A stretch of DNA of 64,000 bases from Leptolyngbya sp. FACHB-261. Its GTDB lineage: Bacteria > Cyanobacteriota > Cyanobacteriia > FACHB-261. Below the pieces are notes generated by a model, which saw only the letters and a program-made list of their open reading frames with translations, did no database searches and was not told where the DNA came from. A program made the translations under genes and the position numbers. Of the stretch, positions 17,635 to 25,933 are shown in pieces (the first letter of the stretch is position 1; each line of letters starts with the position of its first letter). The stretch is from NCBI RefSeq assembly GCF_014696065.1, contig NZ_JACJPL010000036.1:61405-125404 (forward strand), read 5' to 3'.

Positions 17635-17961
17635 ATGCTTCCTTCCCATCTATCCCCTTCCCAAGTCCGCCTGCGCCTCTGGGACTACATCAGCCGCGAA
17701 CTCAAGCTCATGCCGCCCCTCAAACTGATTTTGTTAGTCCTGGCAAACTACACCGATTCCCACAGCCACAAAGCCAACATCCCCGCATCTCTAATCATTA
17801 GAGACTCTGGCCTGCGCGATGAAGAAATCAAGCGTTTGTTAATCAGTTTAGAAGCCGCCAATTGGGTCGAAAGTACGCGAGTGCTCTCCGATGCCGGACG
17901 TTCAGTAATGCTCTACAATCTTTCGGCGCAGCTCATCCGACAAGTTCTAGGCCCAGCTTGA
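17635..17961 (+). CDS. small winged-helix-like hypothetical protein
   Basis: The 108-residue product has a pattern typical of winged-helix replication initiators or regulators: a helix LKLILLVLANYTDSHSHKANIP, then SLIIRDSGLRDEEIKRLLISLEAANWVE, resembling the HTH in which a new-type check is followed by a wing. No exact family is recognised. Short spacing to the previous gene suggests an operon. Confidence 0.5.
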   Translation: MLPSHLSPSQVRLRLWDYISRELKLMPPLKLILLVLANYTDSHSHKANIPASLIIRDSGLRDEEIKRLLISLEAANWVESTRVLSDAGRSVMLYNLSAQLIRQVLGPA

Positions 17962-18492
17962 ACTTAAGCTCCGCTTGAGAAATTGTCTCAGACTTAATAG
18001 TTTTGAAAATACCACCAGGGCCAGGGACTACCCCATAGCAAAACCAGGCCAAGTTCACTCAACTTTTTCTCGGAGCTAGATTCCTCAGCCTCTGATTTAA
18101 CTGTTGGTGCTTCGGTCAGCAGCAGCCTTTTCTTATCTGTAAACATGACTTCAATTTCCCCGTTCCCGCCATTACGACCATTGAATTTCGCCTATACAAC
18201 AAATAACAACGACACCCATCGCAAACCACTCCTGTTAAGGCAGGTCTGATTACTCTTTTGCCGCTCTAAACTTACGCTTTCGCGCACTCACGAGCTAGGC
18301 CCCATATGCTAGGTCCCCAAGACCGGCCATTCTGAACCTGGACCTGTCATTCGCATTGGCGCGTAGCAAGTTTAAAGGCTTCCTGAGCACAGTGCAACAA
18401 TAGCGAGTGGGGGATTAGACAACCTCGAATTACAGACTGACAAATTGCAGGCAGTCTCTAGCCGGCTGAAAGCTCAACTGAAGGGAAAGATC
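17962..18492. other. intergenic stretch, no gene seen
   Basis: About 530 bases between the winged-helix gene and the photolyase gene. No gene or clear structure recognised; the AGGGAAAG just before 18493 is a plausible ribosome binding site for the photolyase. Confidence 0.4.
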
Positions 18493-20028
18493 ATGACGAT
18501 TGGCATCTGGGTTCTAGGCGATCAACTTTGGGCAGGACAGAGCGCTTTGCAAAGTCGTATCCAACAGAACCAACAAACTCCCGTCATCTTCATTGAGTCC
18601 CTGCACCACGCTCAGCAATTGCCCTACCACCTGCAAAAACTGGTGCTGGTTTGGTCAGCCATGCGGCATTTTGCTGAAGAATTACGGCAGGCTGGTTGGC
18701 CAGTCACTTATACCCAGGCCGTTGATTTTCAAACACCACTCATCGACTGGATTGAGCAGCATCAGATCAGCGAATTGCGTGTAATGACGCCCACCGACCG
18801 TCCCTTTGCCCAACTGATTCGCAAACTAGAACTGCCCTGCTCCCTCACTCTGTTTACCAATAACCGCTTCGTTTGGGATGAGGAAGATTTCAAACAGTGG
18901 GCCAGCTCACGCAAACGCCTGGTAATGGAAGACTTCTACCGCGAAGGCCGTCGCCGTTTCAATATCTTGATGGTCGGCGATCAACCGGCAGGTGGTCGGT
19001 GGAACTTCGACCGCGAAAATCGCAAACCGCCCAAAGGCAAACTCACCCTACCCGAAGCCCTCTGGTTTGAACCAGACACCATCACGCAAGCAGTCATCGA
19101 TTGGGTCAAACAATCGGAAGCCTTCAAAGCTAGCCAAACCTATTGGGACACCGAACCATTTCGTTGGGGCGTGACCCGTCAACAGGCGTTGCAAGTTCTC
19201 CAGTTCTTCGTGCAAACGCGCCTATCTGATTTTGGTCCTTATCAAGATGCAATGGTGACCGGCGAGCAAACTATGTGGCACGCCATGCTCTCGCCCTATC
19301 TCAATCTAGGCTTGTTGCATCCCTTAGAAGTTCTCGAAGCTGCCGAGCAAGCTTACACCGAAAATCAAAGCGAATGGGAACTTAGCAGTGTCGAGGGCTT
19401 CGTGCGTCAAATCCTGGGTTGGCGCGAATACATGCACGGCATCTACTGCTACATGGACGCCGACTACCCCGAGCGCAATTGGTTCAGCCACACGCAGCCC
19501 CTACCCACTTTTTACTGGACCACAGAGACCCCAATGAACTGTTTGCATCAAGTGTTGAGCCAGGTCAAAGAACTTGGCTACGCTCACCACATTCAACGCT
19601 TGATGATACTCAACAACTTCGCACTAATTGCAGGCATTTCCCCCCAAGAATTGGAAGACTGGTTCCACGCCGCTTTTATCGATGCCTACGATTGGGTCAT
19701 GCAAACCAATGTCATTGGCATGGGCCAGTTTGCCGACGGCGGTCTAATCGCTTCTAAACCCTACGCCGCCTCAGCCAATTACATCAAAAACATGAGCGAC
19801 TACTGCAAAAAATGCGTCTACAACCCACGCGCCCGCACGGGTGAAAACGCCTGCCCATTCAACTTTTTCTACTGGGATTTCTTAGCTCGCCACTACGACA
19901 AACTCAAGAACAACCACCGCATGGGCCAAATCCTACGCAACCTAGAACGCCTCGCACCCGAAGAACTGCAACAAATCCGCTTGCAAGCCTCCGAGTGGCG
20001 AACTCAGCAATTGAATTCACCGAGTTAA
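18493..20028 (+). CDS. FeS-type bacterial photolyase/cryptochrome (PhrB/CryB family)
   Basis: The protein starts MTIGIWVLGDQLW, the usual start of the photolyase-related FeS-BCP family (511 residues), so I choose the Met at 18493, preceded by AGGGAAAG, instead of 18445. The photolyase-like antenna domain is N-terminal, the FAD-binding helical domain is C-terminal. The four iron-sulphur cysteines expected from PhrB are visible: MNCLHQ, YCKKCVYNP (two) and ENACPF. The family repairs (6-4) photoproducts or acts as a blue-light receptor; which role applies here is not settled by sequence. Confidence 0.93.
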   Translation: MTIGIWVLGDQLWAGQSALQSRIQQNQQTPVIFIESLHHAQQLPYHLQKLVLVWSAMRHFAEELRQAGWPVTYTQAVDFQTPLIDWIEQHQISELRVMTPTDRPFAQLIRKLELPCSLTLFTNNRFVWDEEDFKQWASSRKRLVMEDFYREGRRRFNILMVGDQPAGGRWNFDRENRKPPKGKLTLPEALWFEPDTITQAVIDWVKQSEAFKASQTYWDTEPFRWGVTRQQALQVLQFFVQTRLSDFGPYQDAMVTGEQTMWHAMLSPYLNLGLLHPLEVLEAAEQAYTENQSEWELSSVEGFVRQILGWREYMHGIYCYMDADYPERNWFSHTQPLPTFYWTTETPMNCLHQVLSQVKELGYAHHIQRLMILNNFALIAGISPQELEDWFHAAFIDAYDWVMQTNVIGMGQFADGGLIASKPYAASANYIKNMSDYCKKCVYNPRARTGENACPFNFFYWDFLARHYDKLKNNHRMGQILRNLERLAPEELQQIRLQASEWRTQQLNSPS

Positions 20029-20063
20029 ATTTTCAGCAAACCCAACAAACTCCGAATCCTGCT

Positions 20064-20088
20064 CCCCCTTCCCTCGCAGGGAAGGGGG
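20064..20088. terminator. shared hairpin between convergent genes
   Basis: A perfect 11-base stem, CCCCCTTCCCT at 20064-20074 and AGGGAAGGGGG at 20078-20088, with loop CGC. It sits between the convergent photolyase gene and the Arg-Asp-repeat gene. No T-tract follows on either side, so termination is plausible but not certain; this motif also occurs widely as a dispersed cyanobacterial repeat. Confidence 0.5.
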
Positions 20089-20111
20089 TTGGGGGGTTAG
20101 GTCCTAGGTCA

Positions 20112-20945
20112 TCATCGTTGACGCCAGCCACCGAGACTTCGATTGTCCGGTACAATCTGCGGCTGTTGCCAGCCGTAGTTGTAAAAGCCCCCATTGTTTA
20201 GAGGCTGTTGCCAGCCGTAGTTGTAGAAGCCCCCGTTGTTTAGAGGTTGCTGCCGGCTGTAGTTGTAAAAGCCCCCGTTGTTTAGAGGCTGTTGCCAGCC
20301 GTAGTTGTAGAAGCCCCCGTTGTTTAGAGGTTGCTGCCGGCTGTAGTTGAAAATAGTCAAGCCATTCTGAGGCTGCCCAAGCCGAAAGCCCCAATTCTGG
20401 TAGTTCCCCCAATTCTGGTAGCCCCAAGAACCCCAGGGATTTCGAGAGTTCCGATAGTAATAGGAATCTCTATTATTTCTATCCCAACGGTCGCGATCGT
20501 CGCGATAGTCCCGATTGCTGCGCCGCCGCCGTGCCTGCTCTTCCTGTTCCTCCGCGGCCCGCTCGATCCGGTCGTCCTGTTCTCGTCCCCGCGCTTCCTG
20601 TTCGCGTTCTAGAGCATCGCGTTCGCGACGGGCATCCTCGCGCCTATCCCAGCTAGACCAATCGCGGTCGCGGTCTCTATCCCGGTCCCTATCTCTATCC
20701 CGGTCTCTGTCGCGGTCGCGGTCTCTATCTCTGTCGCGGCGCTCATTCCGGCCATCAATCGAGTCGTCGCGTTCTTCGCGGCTATCCGCAAGCCTCAACT
20801 GCACAGTTGAGACCTCTTGACTGGCTGGCAAACCTGCCTCAATGCCTCCCGCGCCAGCATCCAGGTCTACAGCCCCCGCTGAGGGACTCAGGCTGAATGT
20901 GCTGAGCAGGACGGTCGTGGCTAACATCCCAAATTTCATCATCAC
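20112..20945 (-). CDS. secreted low-complexity protein with Arg-Asp run and 13-residue Tyr/Gly/Asn repeats
   Basis: A 277-residue protein with a clear signal peptide (residues 1-25, ending SPSAGA). Residues 69-95 are an almost pure Arg-Asp dipeptide run, followed by a charged helix (DALEREQEARGREQDD) and then, from about residue 190, four to five copies of a repeat reading QQPLNNGGFYNY followed by SR or GW. It lacks a recognised domain. Charged dipeptide runs plus Tyr/Gly/Asn repeats suggest an extracellular structural or phase-separating role, but that is inference. It is transcribed divergently from the RTX gene. Confidence 0.75.
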   Translation of the reverse strand: MMMKFGMLATTVLLSTFSLSPSAGAVDLDAGAGGIEAGLPASQEVSTVQLRLADSREERDDSIDGRNERRDRDRDRDRDRDRDRDRDRDRDRDRDWSSWDRREDARRERDALEREQEARGREQDDRIERAAEEQEEQARRRRSNRDYRDDRDRWDRNNRDSYYYRNSRNPWGSWGYQNWGNYQNWGFRLGQPQNGLTIFNYSRQQPLNNGGFYNYGWQQPLNNGGFYNYSRQQPLNNGGFYNYGWQQPLNNGGFYNYGWQQPQIVPDNRSLGGWRQR

Positions 20946-21032
20946 TCACCTTGTAGGCCCTGGCGAGCCTCCAGATAGCATTTCTTCTATAAGACTCTTA
21001 TGCCCCTGATTTGTTTCCTTCCTGCCAAAGAA

Positions 21033-21167
21033 TCACCCGATTGGGTGACTTAGGCCTATCTCAGCATACCTATTGTTTCCAGATTGAATCTCGAAAAATT
21101 ACAAACTTTTTGTAAATTACTGCGGAACTCTATGAAACTTTCGCCGTCAAGTCATCCAATCAGGTGA
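21033..21167. promoter_or_regulatory. paired dyads between divergent genes
   Basis: A perfect dyad TCACCC-N4-GGGTGA at 21033-21048 and an imperfect relative TCATCC-N4-AGGTGA at 21152-21167 lie about 90 bases upstream of each of the two divergent start codons. This is the layout of a regulator site shared by both promoters. Binding protein unknown. Confidence 0.45.
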
Positions 21168-21247
21168 GCCAGTCGAATGAAGTAAATTGGCTCTGAACAA
21201 TCGTAATTTGAAAGAACCTCCGAAGTAAGCAAGAAGGAGTCCCTAGC

Positions 21248-22087
21248 ATGGCAGTGATTAACGGTACATCTGGTAGCGACAACCTCATTGGAATGTCGGA
21301 GAATGATTCAATTTTTGGCTTTGAAGGCAACGACCGACTAGATGGTTCGTTTGGTGATGACACCCTCTACGGTGGCGGTGGCAACGATTTAGTTTTGGGT
21401 TACGACGGCAATGATCTTTTGATCGGCCAATGGGGCAATGATGAGCTCAAAGGTGAGCTTGGTGAGGATGTCCTCTACGGTGGCAACGGCGATGACATCT
21501 TGGATGGCGGCCGTGACAATGACCGCCTCTATGGTGGCGCGGGCTCCGACACTCTGTACGGTTATGACGGTAATGACCAGGTGTATGGCGGCGATGGCAA
21601 CGATGTTGTGAGAGGCGAATCCGGTTGGGATAAGCTTTACGGCGAGGCTGGCGACGATACCCTATACGGAGGAACTGGCCGTGATAGCCTGACGGGTGGC
21701 TCCGGCAACGATGTCTTGGTGGGTGTCTACGGTGCCGCCGATAATCCTGGCAAAAATGAACTTGATACGCTAACTGGTGGCAGTGGCCGAGACCGATTTG
21801 TGCTGGGTAGCAGAGATAAAGTCTTCTACGATGACCGGGAGTTTCTATCTCCTGGCCGGAGTGACTATGCCGTGCTGACTGATTTCTTTGAAGACGAAGA
21901 TTTCATTCAGCTCAAAGGCGACCGAGGCGACTATGTTCTGAGGAATTCGCCGATTTCTGTCGGTTCTTCTGATCAAGATCTAGCCATCTATCTTCGCCAG
22001 GGTTTCCCAGAACCTAATCAACTAATTGCGGTTGTTCAGGATGTTTCTGACCTGAACTTGAATGATAGTTACTTCAAGTTTGTTTAG
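21248..22087 (+). CDS. RTX (hemolysin-type calcium-binding repeat) protein
   Basis: The 279-residue product is mostly glycine-aspartate nonapeptide repeats of the GGxGxDxLx type (for example GGGGNDLVLG, GGAGSDTLYG, GGDGNDVVRG, GGSGNDVLVG), about 15 in total between residues 10 and 160. Repeats bind Ca2+ in parallel beta-rolls and are typically secreted by type I systems. The C-terminal 100 residues lack repeats and include the motif GGSGRDRFVLG..VITDFxxxxD (as AVLTDFFEDEDFIQL), common in RTX proteins. A strong AAGGAG sits 11 bases upstream of the ATG. No secretion genes are nearby. Confidence 0.9.
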   Translation: MAVINGTSGSDNLIGMSENDSIFGFEGNDRLDGSFGDDTLYGGGGNDLVLGYDGNDLLIGQWGNDELKGELGEDVLYGGNGDDILDGGRDNDRLYGGAGSDTLYGYDGNDQVYGGDGNDVVRGESGWDKLYGEAGDDTLYGGTGRDSLTGGSGNDVLVGVYGAADNPGKNELDTLTGGSGRDRFVLGSRDKVFYDDREFLSPGRSDYAVLTDFFEDEDFIQLKGDRGDYVLRNSPISVGSSDQDLAIYLRQGFPEPNQLIAVVQDVSDLNLNDSYFKFV

Positions 22088-22138
22088 ACGACTTAGAGGT
22101 AACTTAGACTGTCCTGCGCCTGTCCTGCTGCCAACTTC

Positions 22139-22181
22139 TGACAGCTTTTTGACAGCTTCCTGACAGCTCTACTGACACTTA
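22139..22181. promoter_or_regulatory. three to four TGACAG direct repeats with 11-base period
   Basis: TGACAGCTT occurs at 22139 and 22150, TGACAGCTC at 22161 and a weaker TGACACTT at 22173, giving an 11-11-12 base period. Direct repeats spaced one helical turn are the target pattern of OmpR/PhoB-family response regulators. Read on the other strand the core is CTGTCA, close to the E. coli Pho box. It lies 190 bases upstream of the malate dehydrogenase start. Confidence 0.5.
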
Positions 22182-22186
22182 AACAA

Positions 22187-22236
22187 GAACCGCTGGGGGA
22201 GTTGAGCAGTAATATGCTCTGCTCCTCTGGCGGTTC
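22187..22236. promoter_or_regulatory. inverted repeat upstream of malate dehydrogenase
   Basis: GAACCGC at 22187-22193 pairs with GCGGTTC at 22230-22236, enclosing partly pairing GAGCAG/CTCTGCTC. It may be a terminator of the RTX gene without a T-tract or an RNA leader element of mdh. Confidence 0.4.
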
Positions 22237-22348
22237 AGCCTTGAAAGCGATTACAGTCCCATAGGGAGTTCTCCACTCCCACCGTTCTCAGGCACCATAT
22301 TCTCAGGTACTAGGTTTTCGGGCACTGCGTTTTCAGGAGATTGCTACC

Positions 22349-23320
22349 TTGTCTCTGCACATCACGCCTCCTCAAGTTGAATGCAAAACGCCCCTGGTTG
22401 CGATCATCGGCTCTGGCAATGTGGGCAGTGCCTTGGCGCAACGGGTCGCTGAGAAGAACCTGGCGGATGTCGTGCTGCTGGACATTGCGGCAGGACGGCC
22501 CCAAGGCATTGCTTTGGACTTAATGGAAGCTCGGGGCGTTGAGCGCCATGACCGCAAGATTACCGGTTCGATGGACTACGCAGACATTGCTGGGGCTGAT
22601 GCCGTGGTGATCACTGCTGGGCGACCGCGCACCCCAGGCATGAGCCGGGATGACTTGCTGCGGGTTAATGCCGAGATTGTGTCCGGTGCGGCGCGTCAGG
22701 TCATTGCTCATGCTCCTGATGCGGTACTAATTGTCGTCACCAACCCCTTAGATGTGATGACCCACTTGGCCTGGAAGGCGAGCGGTTTGCCAGCTCAACG
22801 GGTCATCGGGATGGCAGGCATCCTCGATTCAGCTCGCTTCCAGACCTTTATTGCCATGGAACTGGGGGTTTCAAGCGTTGATGTCAGCGCTATTGTGCTG
22901 GGGGGGCACGGCGATCTGATGGTGCCTCTGCCGCGCTACTCGACCGTGAACGGCATCCCGATTACCGACTTGATGGATGCAGCCACGATTGAGCGTTTGG
23001 TTGAGCGCACGCGCAACGGGGGTGCGGAAATCGTAGAACTGCTGCAAACGGGAGGAGCGTTCTATGCGCCCGCCTCCTCGACCTATGTGATGCTCGAATC
23101 TATCCTGCTCAACCGCAGCCGAATTGTGCCAGCCGCGGCCTATCTCGCTGGTCAGTATGGTCTGCACGACTTATTTATCGGGGTGCCAGTGCGTCTCAGC
23201 TGTCGGGGCGTCGAGTCGATTCTGGAGCTGGTTTTGACGGACCAGGAGCGTTTAGCCTTACAACAATCGGCGCAGTCTATTCAGAAGAGTCTGTCTCAAC
23301 TGGCTGCGCTGACTTCCTGA
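22349..23320 (+). CDS. mdh: malate dehydrogenase (LDH-like class)
   Basis: A 323-residue malate dehydrogenase. The NAD-binding motif GSGNVGSAL is at residues 21-29, the mobile loop TAGRPRTPGMSRDDLL near 88-103 carries the MDH-type arginine pair, the catalytic His lies in GGHGDLMVPL near residue 187, and TNPLDVM is intact. The start is TTG at 22349, chosen because AGGAG lies 9 bases upstream and no ATG is present in frame before the nucleotide-binding fold. It interconverts malate and oxaloacetate with NAD(H). Confidence 0.92.
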   Translation: MSLHITPPQVECKTPLVAIIGSGNVGSALAQRVAEKNLADVVLLDIAAGRPQGIALDLMEARGVERHDRKITGSMDYADIAGADAVVITAGRPRTPGMSRDDLLRVNAEIVSGAARQVIAHAPDAVLIVVTNPLDVMTHLAWKASGLPAQRVIGMAGILDSARFQTFIAMELGVSSVDVSAIVLGGHGDLMVPLPRYSTVNGIPITDLMDAATIERLVERTRNGGAEIVELLQTGGAFYAPASSTYVMLESILLNRSRIVPAAAYLAGQYGLHDLFIGVPVRLSCRGVESILELVLTDQERLALQQSAQSIQKSLSQLAALTS

Positions 23321-23417
23321 CTTCGCCTTGAAAAACGGGGCTCCTGAGTTTCTTGTGTTCCTTAGGCTGTTGGTTATTGGCCTGAGTATGCCCTGCTTGT
23401 TCACCCATTTATTTAAC

Positions 23418-23490
23418 CAACAACCCTAGCTCCAGACCGGCAAAATGCTTCAAGCAAACAATGCTTCTAGTTCTGGCTCTAGGGTTGTTG
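23418..23490. repeat. long inverted repeat between mdh and rbp
   Basis: A 19-base arm at 23418-23436 (CAACAACCCTAG at its start) pairs with 23472-23490 with two mismatches, with a 35-base loop that itself contains a doubled ATGCTTC. It could be a bidirectional terminator of convergent transcripts or a small structured RNA. No gene covers it. Confidence 0.5.
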
Positions 23491-23561
23491 AGTCTTGTCA
23501 AGGCATGACCAAAGCCTATTACGCACTCTCAAAAAGCCTTGAAAAGCTTCAAACAGCCAAT

Positions 23562-23583
23562 AAAAAAGACCCAGTAAGGGCCT
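23562..23583 (-). terminator. possible rbp terminator
   Basis: On the minus strand a short stem (GGCCC with GGGTC, one G-T pair, loop TTACT) is followed by TTTTTT. It lies 50 bases beyond the stop of the rbp gene. Confidence 0.4.
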
Positions 23584-23629
23584 CTAAAAACAATCAAACT
23601 GAACTCTGAAAGGGGTCAGGTTTTAGGTT

Positions 23630-23938
23630 TTAGTAACGGCTACGCTCTGAGAAACCACCACTGCGGCCCTCACGTCCGCCGCCACTGCCGCCTTCTTCAC
23701 GAGGACGGGCCTTGTTGACCTTGATCTGGCGGTTCATCCACTCAGCGCCGTCTAGTTCAGTGATTGCTGTGTCTTCTTCTGAATCCTTAGCCATTTCGAC
23801 AAAGGCGAAGCCGCGCATGCGACCAGTTTCACGGTCCATAGGCAGGGTTACACGATTGACCTTACCGTATTCGGAGAACACTTCACGGATGTCGTCTTCC
23901 GTGGCTTGGTAGGACAGGTTACCAACGTAAATTGTCAT
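23630..23938 (-). CDS. rbp: single-RRM RNA-binding protein
   Basis: The 102-residue product is one RNA recognition motif with both RNP motifs visible: RNP2 as IYVGNLSY (residues 3-10) and RNP1 as MRGFAFVEM (residues 42-50). A Gly/Arg/Ser-rich tail of 20 residues follows (EGGSGGGREGRSGGF), the typical layout of cyanobacterial cold- and stress-induced Rbp proteins. A GGGGAGAG precedes the ATG. A 130-base 5' leader separates it from its neighbour, room for thermal or RNA-level control. Confidence 0.92.
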   Translation of the reverse strand: MTIYVGNLSYQATEDDIREVFSEYGKVNRVTLPMDRETGRMRGFAFVEMAKDSEEDTAITELDGAEWMNRQIKVNKARPREEGGSGGGREGRSGGFSERSRY

Positions 23939-24135
23939 GGATCTCTCCCCAAACTGAGGGCATAAAGGACAGTTCGGGAAGAACTTGAGACCGGAACGGA
24001 TTCATCAGATCTTGAGGCCGAACTAAATCTGCCTGCATTGTAGATGATAATTACGGGAGATCGTCAACTATAGCAGCAACTTAAACCTCCCACATCCCTT
24101 TAAGGGGAGTCGCGTCTTTGTTGCTAGTCACTGGG

Positions 24136-24915
24136 TTATGCCGCTTGAGTTAGCCAGCGTAGCACGACACCCTCAAGCTGACGGATCTCCCGGGTGACTT
24201 CTTGCTTAAACCACTGGCCTACCGCATCGAAAGGTGTGAAGACCTGACCCACCTGACCAAAGGCATTTTGCCAGAGCTGGTGATTGCCCAAAGCAGTGAG
24301 GTGGCTGCCATCTAGGGTCACGCTGGTGGTTAGCTTGGCAGGAAATAGAGACTCTAACTGCTGAGCCAGAATCTGACTCTGGTCCAGAGTGTCATTAGTG
24401 AAGCGAACCAACAAGTTGCGCCGTACCCGATAGCGCTGCTCAATGATCAAATTAGTGCGGCGAGGCGAGGGGTCGAACTCAAAGGCCAGCGGTGGCGGTA
24501 ACTGATCAACCAGCGGAATCGCGTTGCGGGCGCTGAAGTTGTTGTAGGAAACCAGGATGTTACCAGCGCGCTCGACTGGAAACAGACTGCCGATTAGCAA
24601 ATGCAACTTACAGCCCATGCTGTGTCCGAGGCCATAAACTGGCAGGTCGATCAGCGTTAGCCGAGCACAGGTCCGCTCAAAACTGCGTAAGACCTCGCCG
24701 GCAATGCTCTTGTGGTCGAGGGTATTGATAAAGGGTGTGGCAATGACGGCATAGCCAGAGCTGGCCAAGCGCTCCAACAGCCAACTGTAGGTCAGGTGGG
24801 GAGCGGCTGCGACAAAGGCCCCGCCCAGAAAATGGATGACTGCAATCGGCTCCGGTGGCATCAGAACCGAGCAACCTGCGAAGTCTCGCCAGGCCGGTGT
24901 GATTTGTGAAGTCAT
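24136..24915 (-). CDS. DUF1350 alpha/beta-hydrolase-like protein
   Basis: The 259-residue protein matches the cyanobacterial and plastid DUF1350 family. It contains the segments AVIHFLGGAFVAAAPHLTYSWLLERL and YGLGHSMGCKLHLLIG, the latter being the nucleophile elbow GHSMG of an alpha/beta hydrolase. A late His is in DGSHLTALG. Conserved across cyanobacteria; function uncharacterised. Confidence 0.85.
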   Translation of the reverse strand: MTSQITPAWRDFAGCSVLMPPEPIAVIHFLGGAFVAAAPHLTYSWLLERLASSGYAVIATPFINTLDHKSIAGEVLRSFERTCARLTLIDLPVYGLGHSMGCKLHLLIGSLFPVERAGNILVSYNNFSARNAIPLVDQLPPPLAFEFDPSPRRTNLIIEQRYRVRRNLLVRFTNDTLDQSQILAQQLESLFPAKLTTSVTLDGSHLTALGNHQLWQNAFGQVGQVFTPFDAVGQWFKQEVTREIRQLEGVVLRWLTQAA

Positions 24916-24956
24916 GTGAACTATTCTAGGCGCTTCTTGATCTAAGCCTGCTCTAT

Positions 24957-25835
24957 CTAGGTTGGGTCGGTCTTGCGCTCAGCGGCTTTGTCTTCAGAAT
25001 CCCTGTCCTCAGAATTCCTAGCTTCGGAGCCCTTCCCTTCAGAGCCGTGGCGCAAGCGAGCTTTGGCCTGCTGCCAAAAGCCTTCAAGTTCGGCAAGCGT
25101 ATACTCTTCCAGTGGGCGCTCAGCCACCTGCTCCATGAGCTGGAGGCGCTGCACAAAGCGGCGATTGGTGCCTTGTAATGCATCACTAGGGTCGAGCTTG
25201 GACCAGCGGGCCAAGTTAACCACAGTAAACAGCAAGTCGCCTAGCTCGGCCTGCATGTGGTCTAGGTCGCCCTCAGTCAGCGCTTCGCGGAACTCTTGCA
25301 GCTCTTCCTCGAACTTGGCCCACACCCCGCCCATGTCGTCCCATTCGAAGCCTGCTTCCGCCGCTTTGACTGAAATTTTCAAGGCAGCTAACAGCGGTGG
25401 CATTGTGCGGGCATAGCGGTCGAGCTTGCGACTGAGGGCATTGCGGTCAGCTTCGGACTCGCCTTTCTCGGCGGCCTTAATCTGCTGCCAATTGCGTTGC
25501 ACCTCTTCGGGGCTGCTCACAGAGACGGTGCCAAAGACATGAGGATGCCGCCGGATCAGCTTGGCGCAGATTTTTTCAGCGACAGTATCCAGGTTGAACT
25601 GGCCCATTTCACTAGCGATTTGAGCCTGCAAGACGACTTGCAGCAGCAGGTCGCCCAATTCATCAGCGATGGCCTCAGGATCACCTTGCTGGATGGCATC
25701 AACTACTTCGTAGGCTTCTTCAACCACATAGGGGGTCAGGCTTAGCGGCGTTTGGGCGCGATCCCAGGGACAACCGTCAGGAGCGCGTAGCCTAGCCACA
25801 ATTTCGATCAGCTCTGCCAGTTGCTTCATGGCCAC
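24957..25835 (-). CDS. mazG: nucleoside triphosphate pyrophosphohydrolase MazG
   Basis: The 292-residue product has two tandem MazG domains. The first shows LRAPDGCPWDRAQTPLSL and EEAYEVVDAI..DELGDLLLQVV (residues 16-75), the second EWDDMGGVWAKFEEELQEF..AELGDLLFTVVNL (residues 170-215). The EExxE and DExxD metal motifs are intact. The enzyme hydrolyses nucleoside triphosphates to monophosphates and clears damaged nucleotides. The final 25 residues (EGKGSEARNSEDRDSEDKAAER) are a charged tail with a repeated SE.R/D pattern not seen in most MazG. Confidence 0.93.
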   Translation of the reverse strand: MAMKQLAELIEIVARLRAPDGCPWDRAQTPLSLTPYVVEEAYEVVDAIQQGDPEAIADELGDLLLQVVLQAQIASEMGQFNLDTVAEKICAKLIRRHPHVFGTVSVSSPEEVQRNWQQIKAAEKGESEADRNALSRKLDRYARTMPPLLAALKISVKAAEAGFEWDDMGGVWAKFEEELQEFREALTEGDLDHMQAELGDLLFTVVNLARWSKLDPSDALQGTNRRFVQRLQLMEQVAERPLEEYTLAELEGFWQQAKARLRHGSEGKGSEARNSEDRDSEDKAAERKTDPT

Positions 25836-25933
25836 TTCACTACCAAGGGTTTGCCGGGGGGTTGCCGAGGGTTTACCAGGGGTTTCCGAGTTGTCTCAGT
25901 TGACTTTACCAGCGACGTTACCAGCCAGCGACG

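Noticed and set aside
20331..20820. Plus-strand Arg/Ser-rich frames over the RD-repeat gene
   Set aside because: They are the antisense of the Arg-Asp and charged codon runs and lack a start signal.
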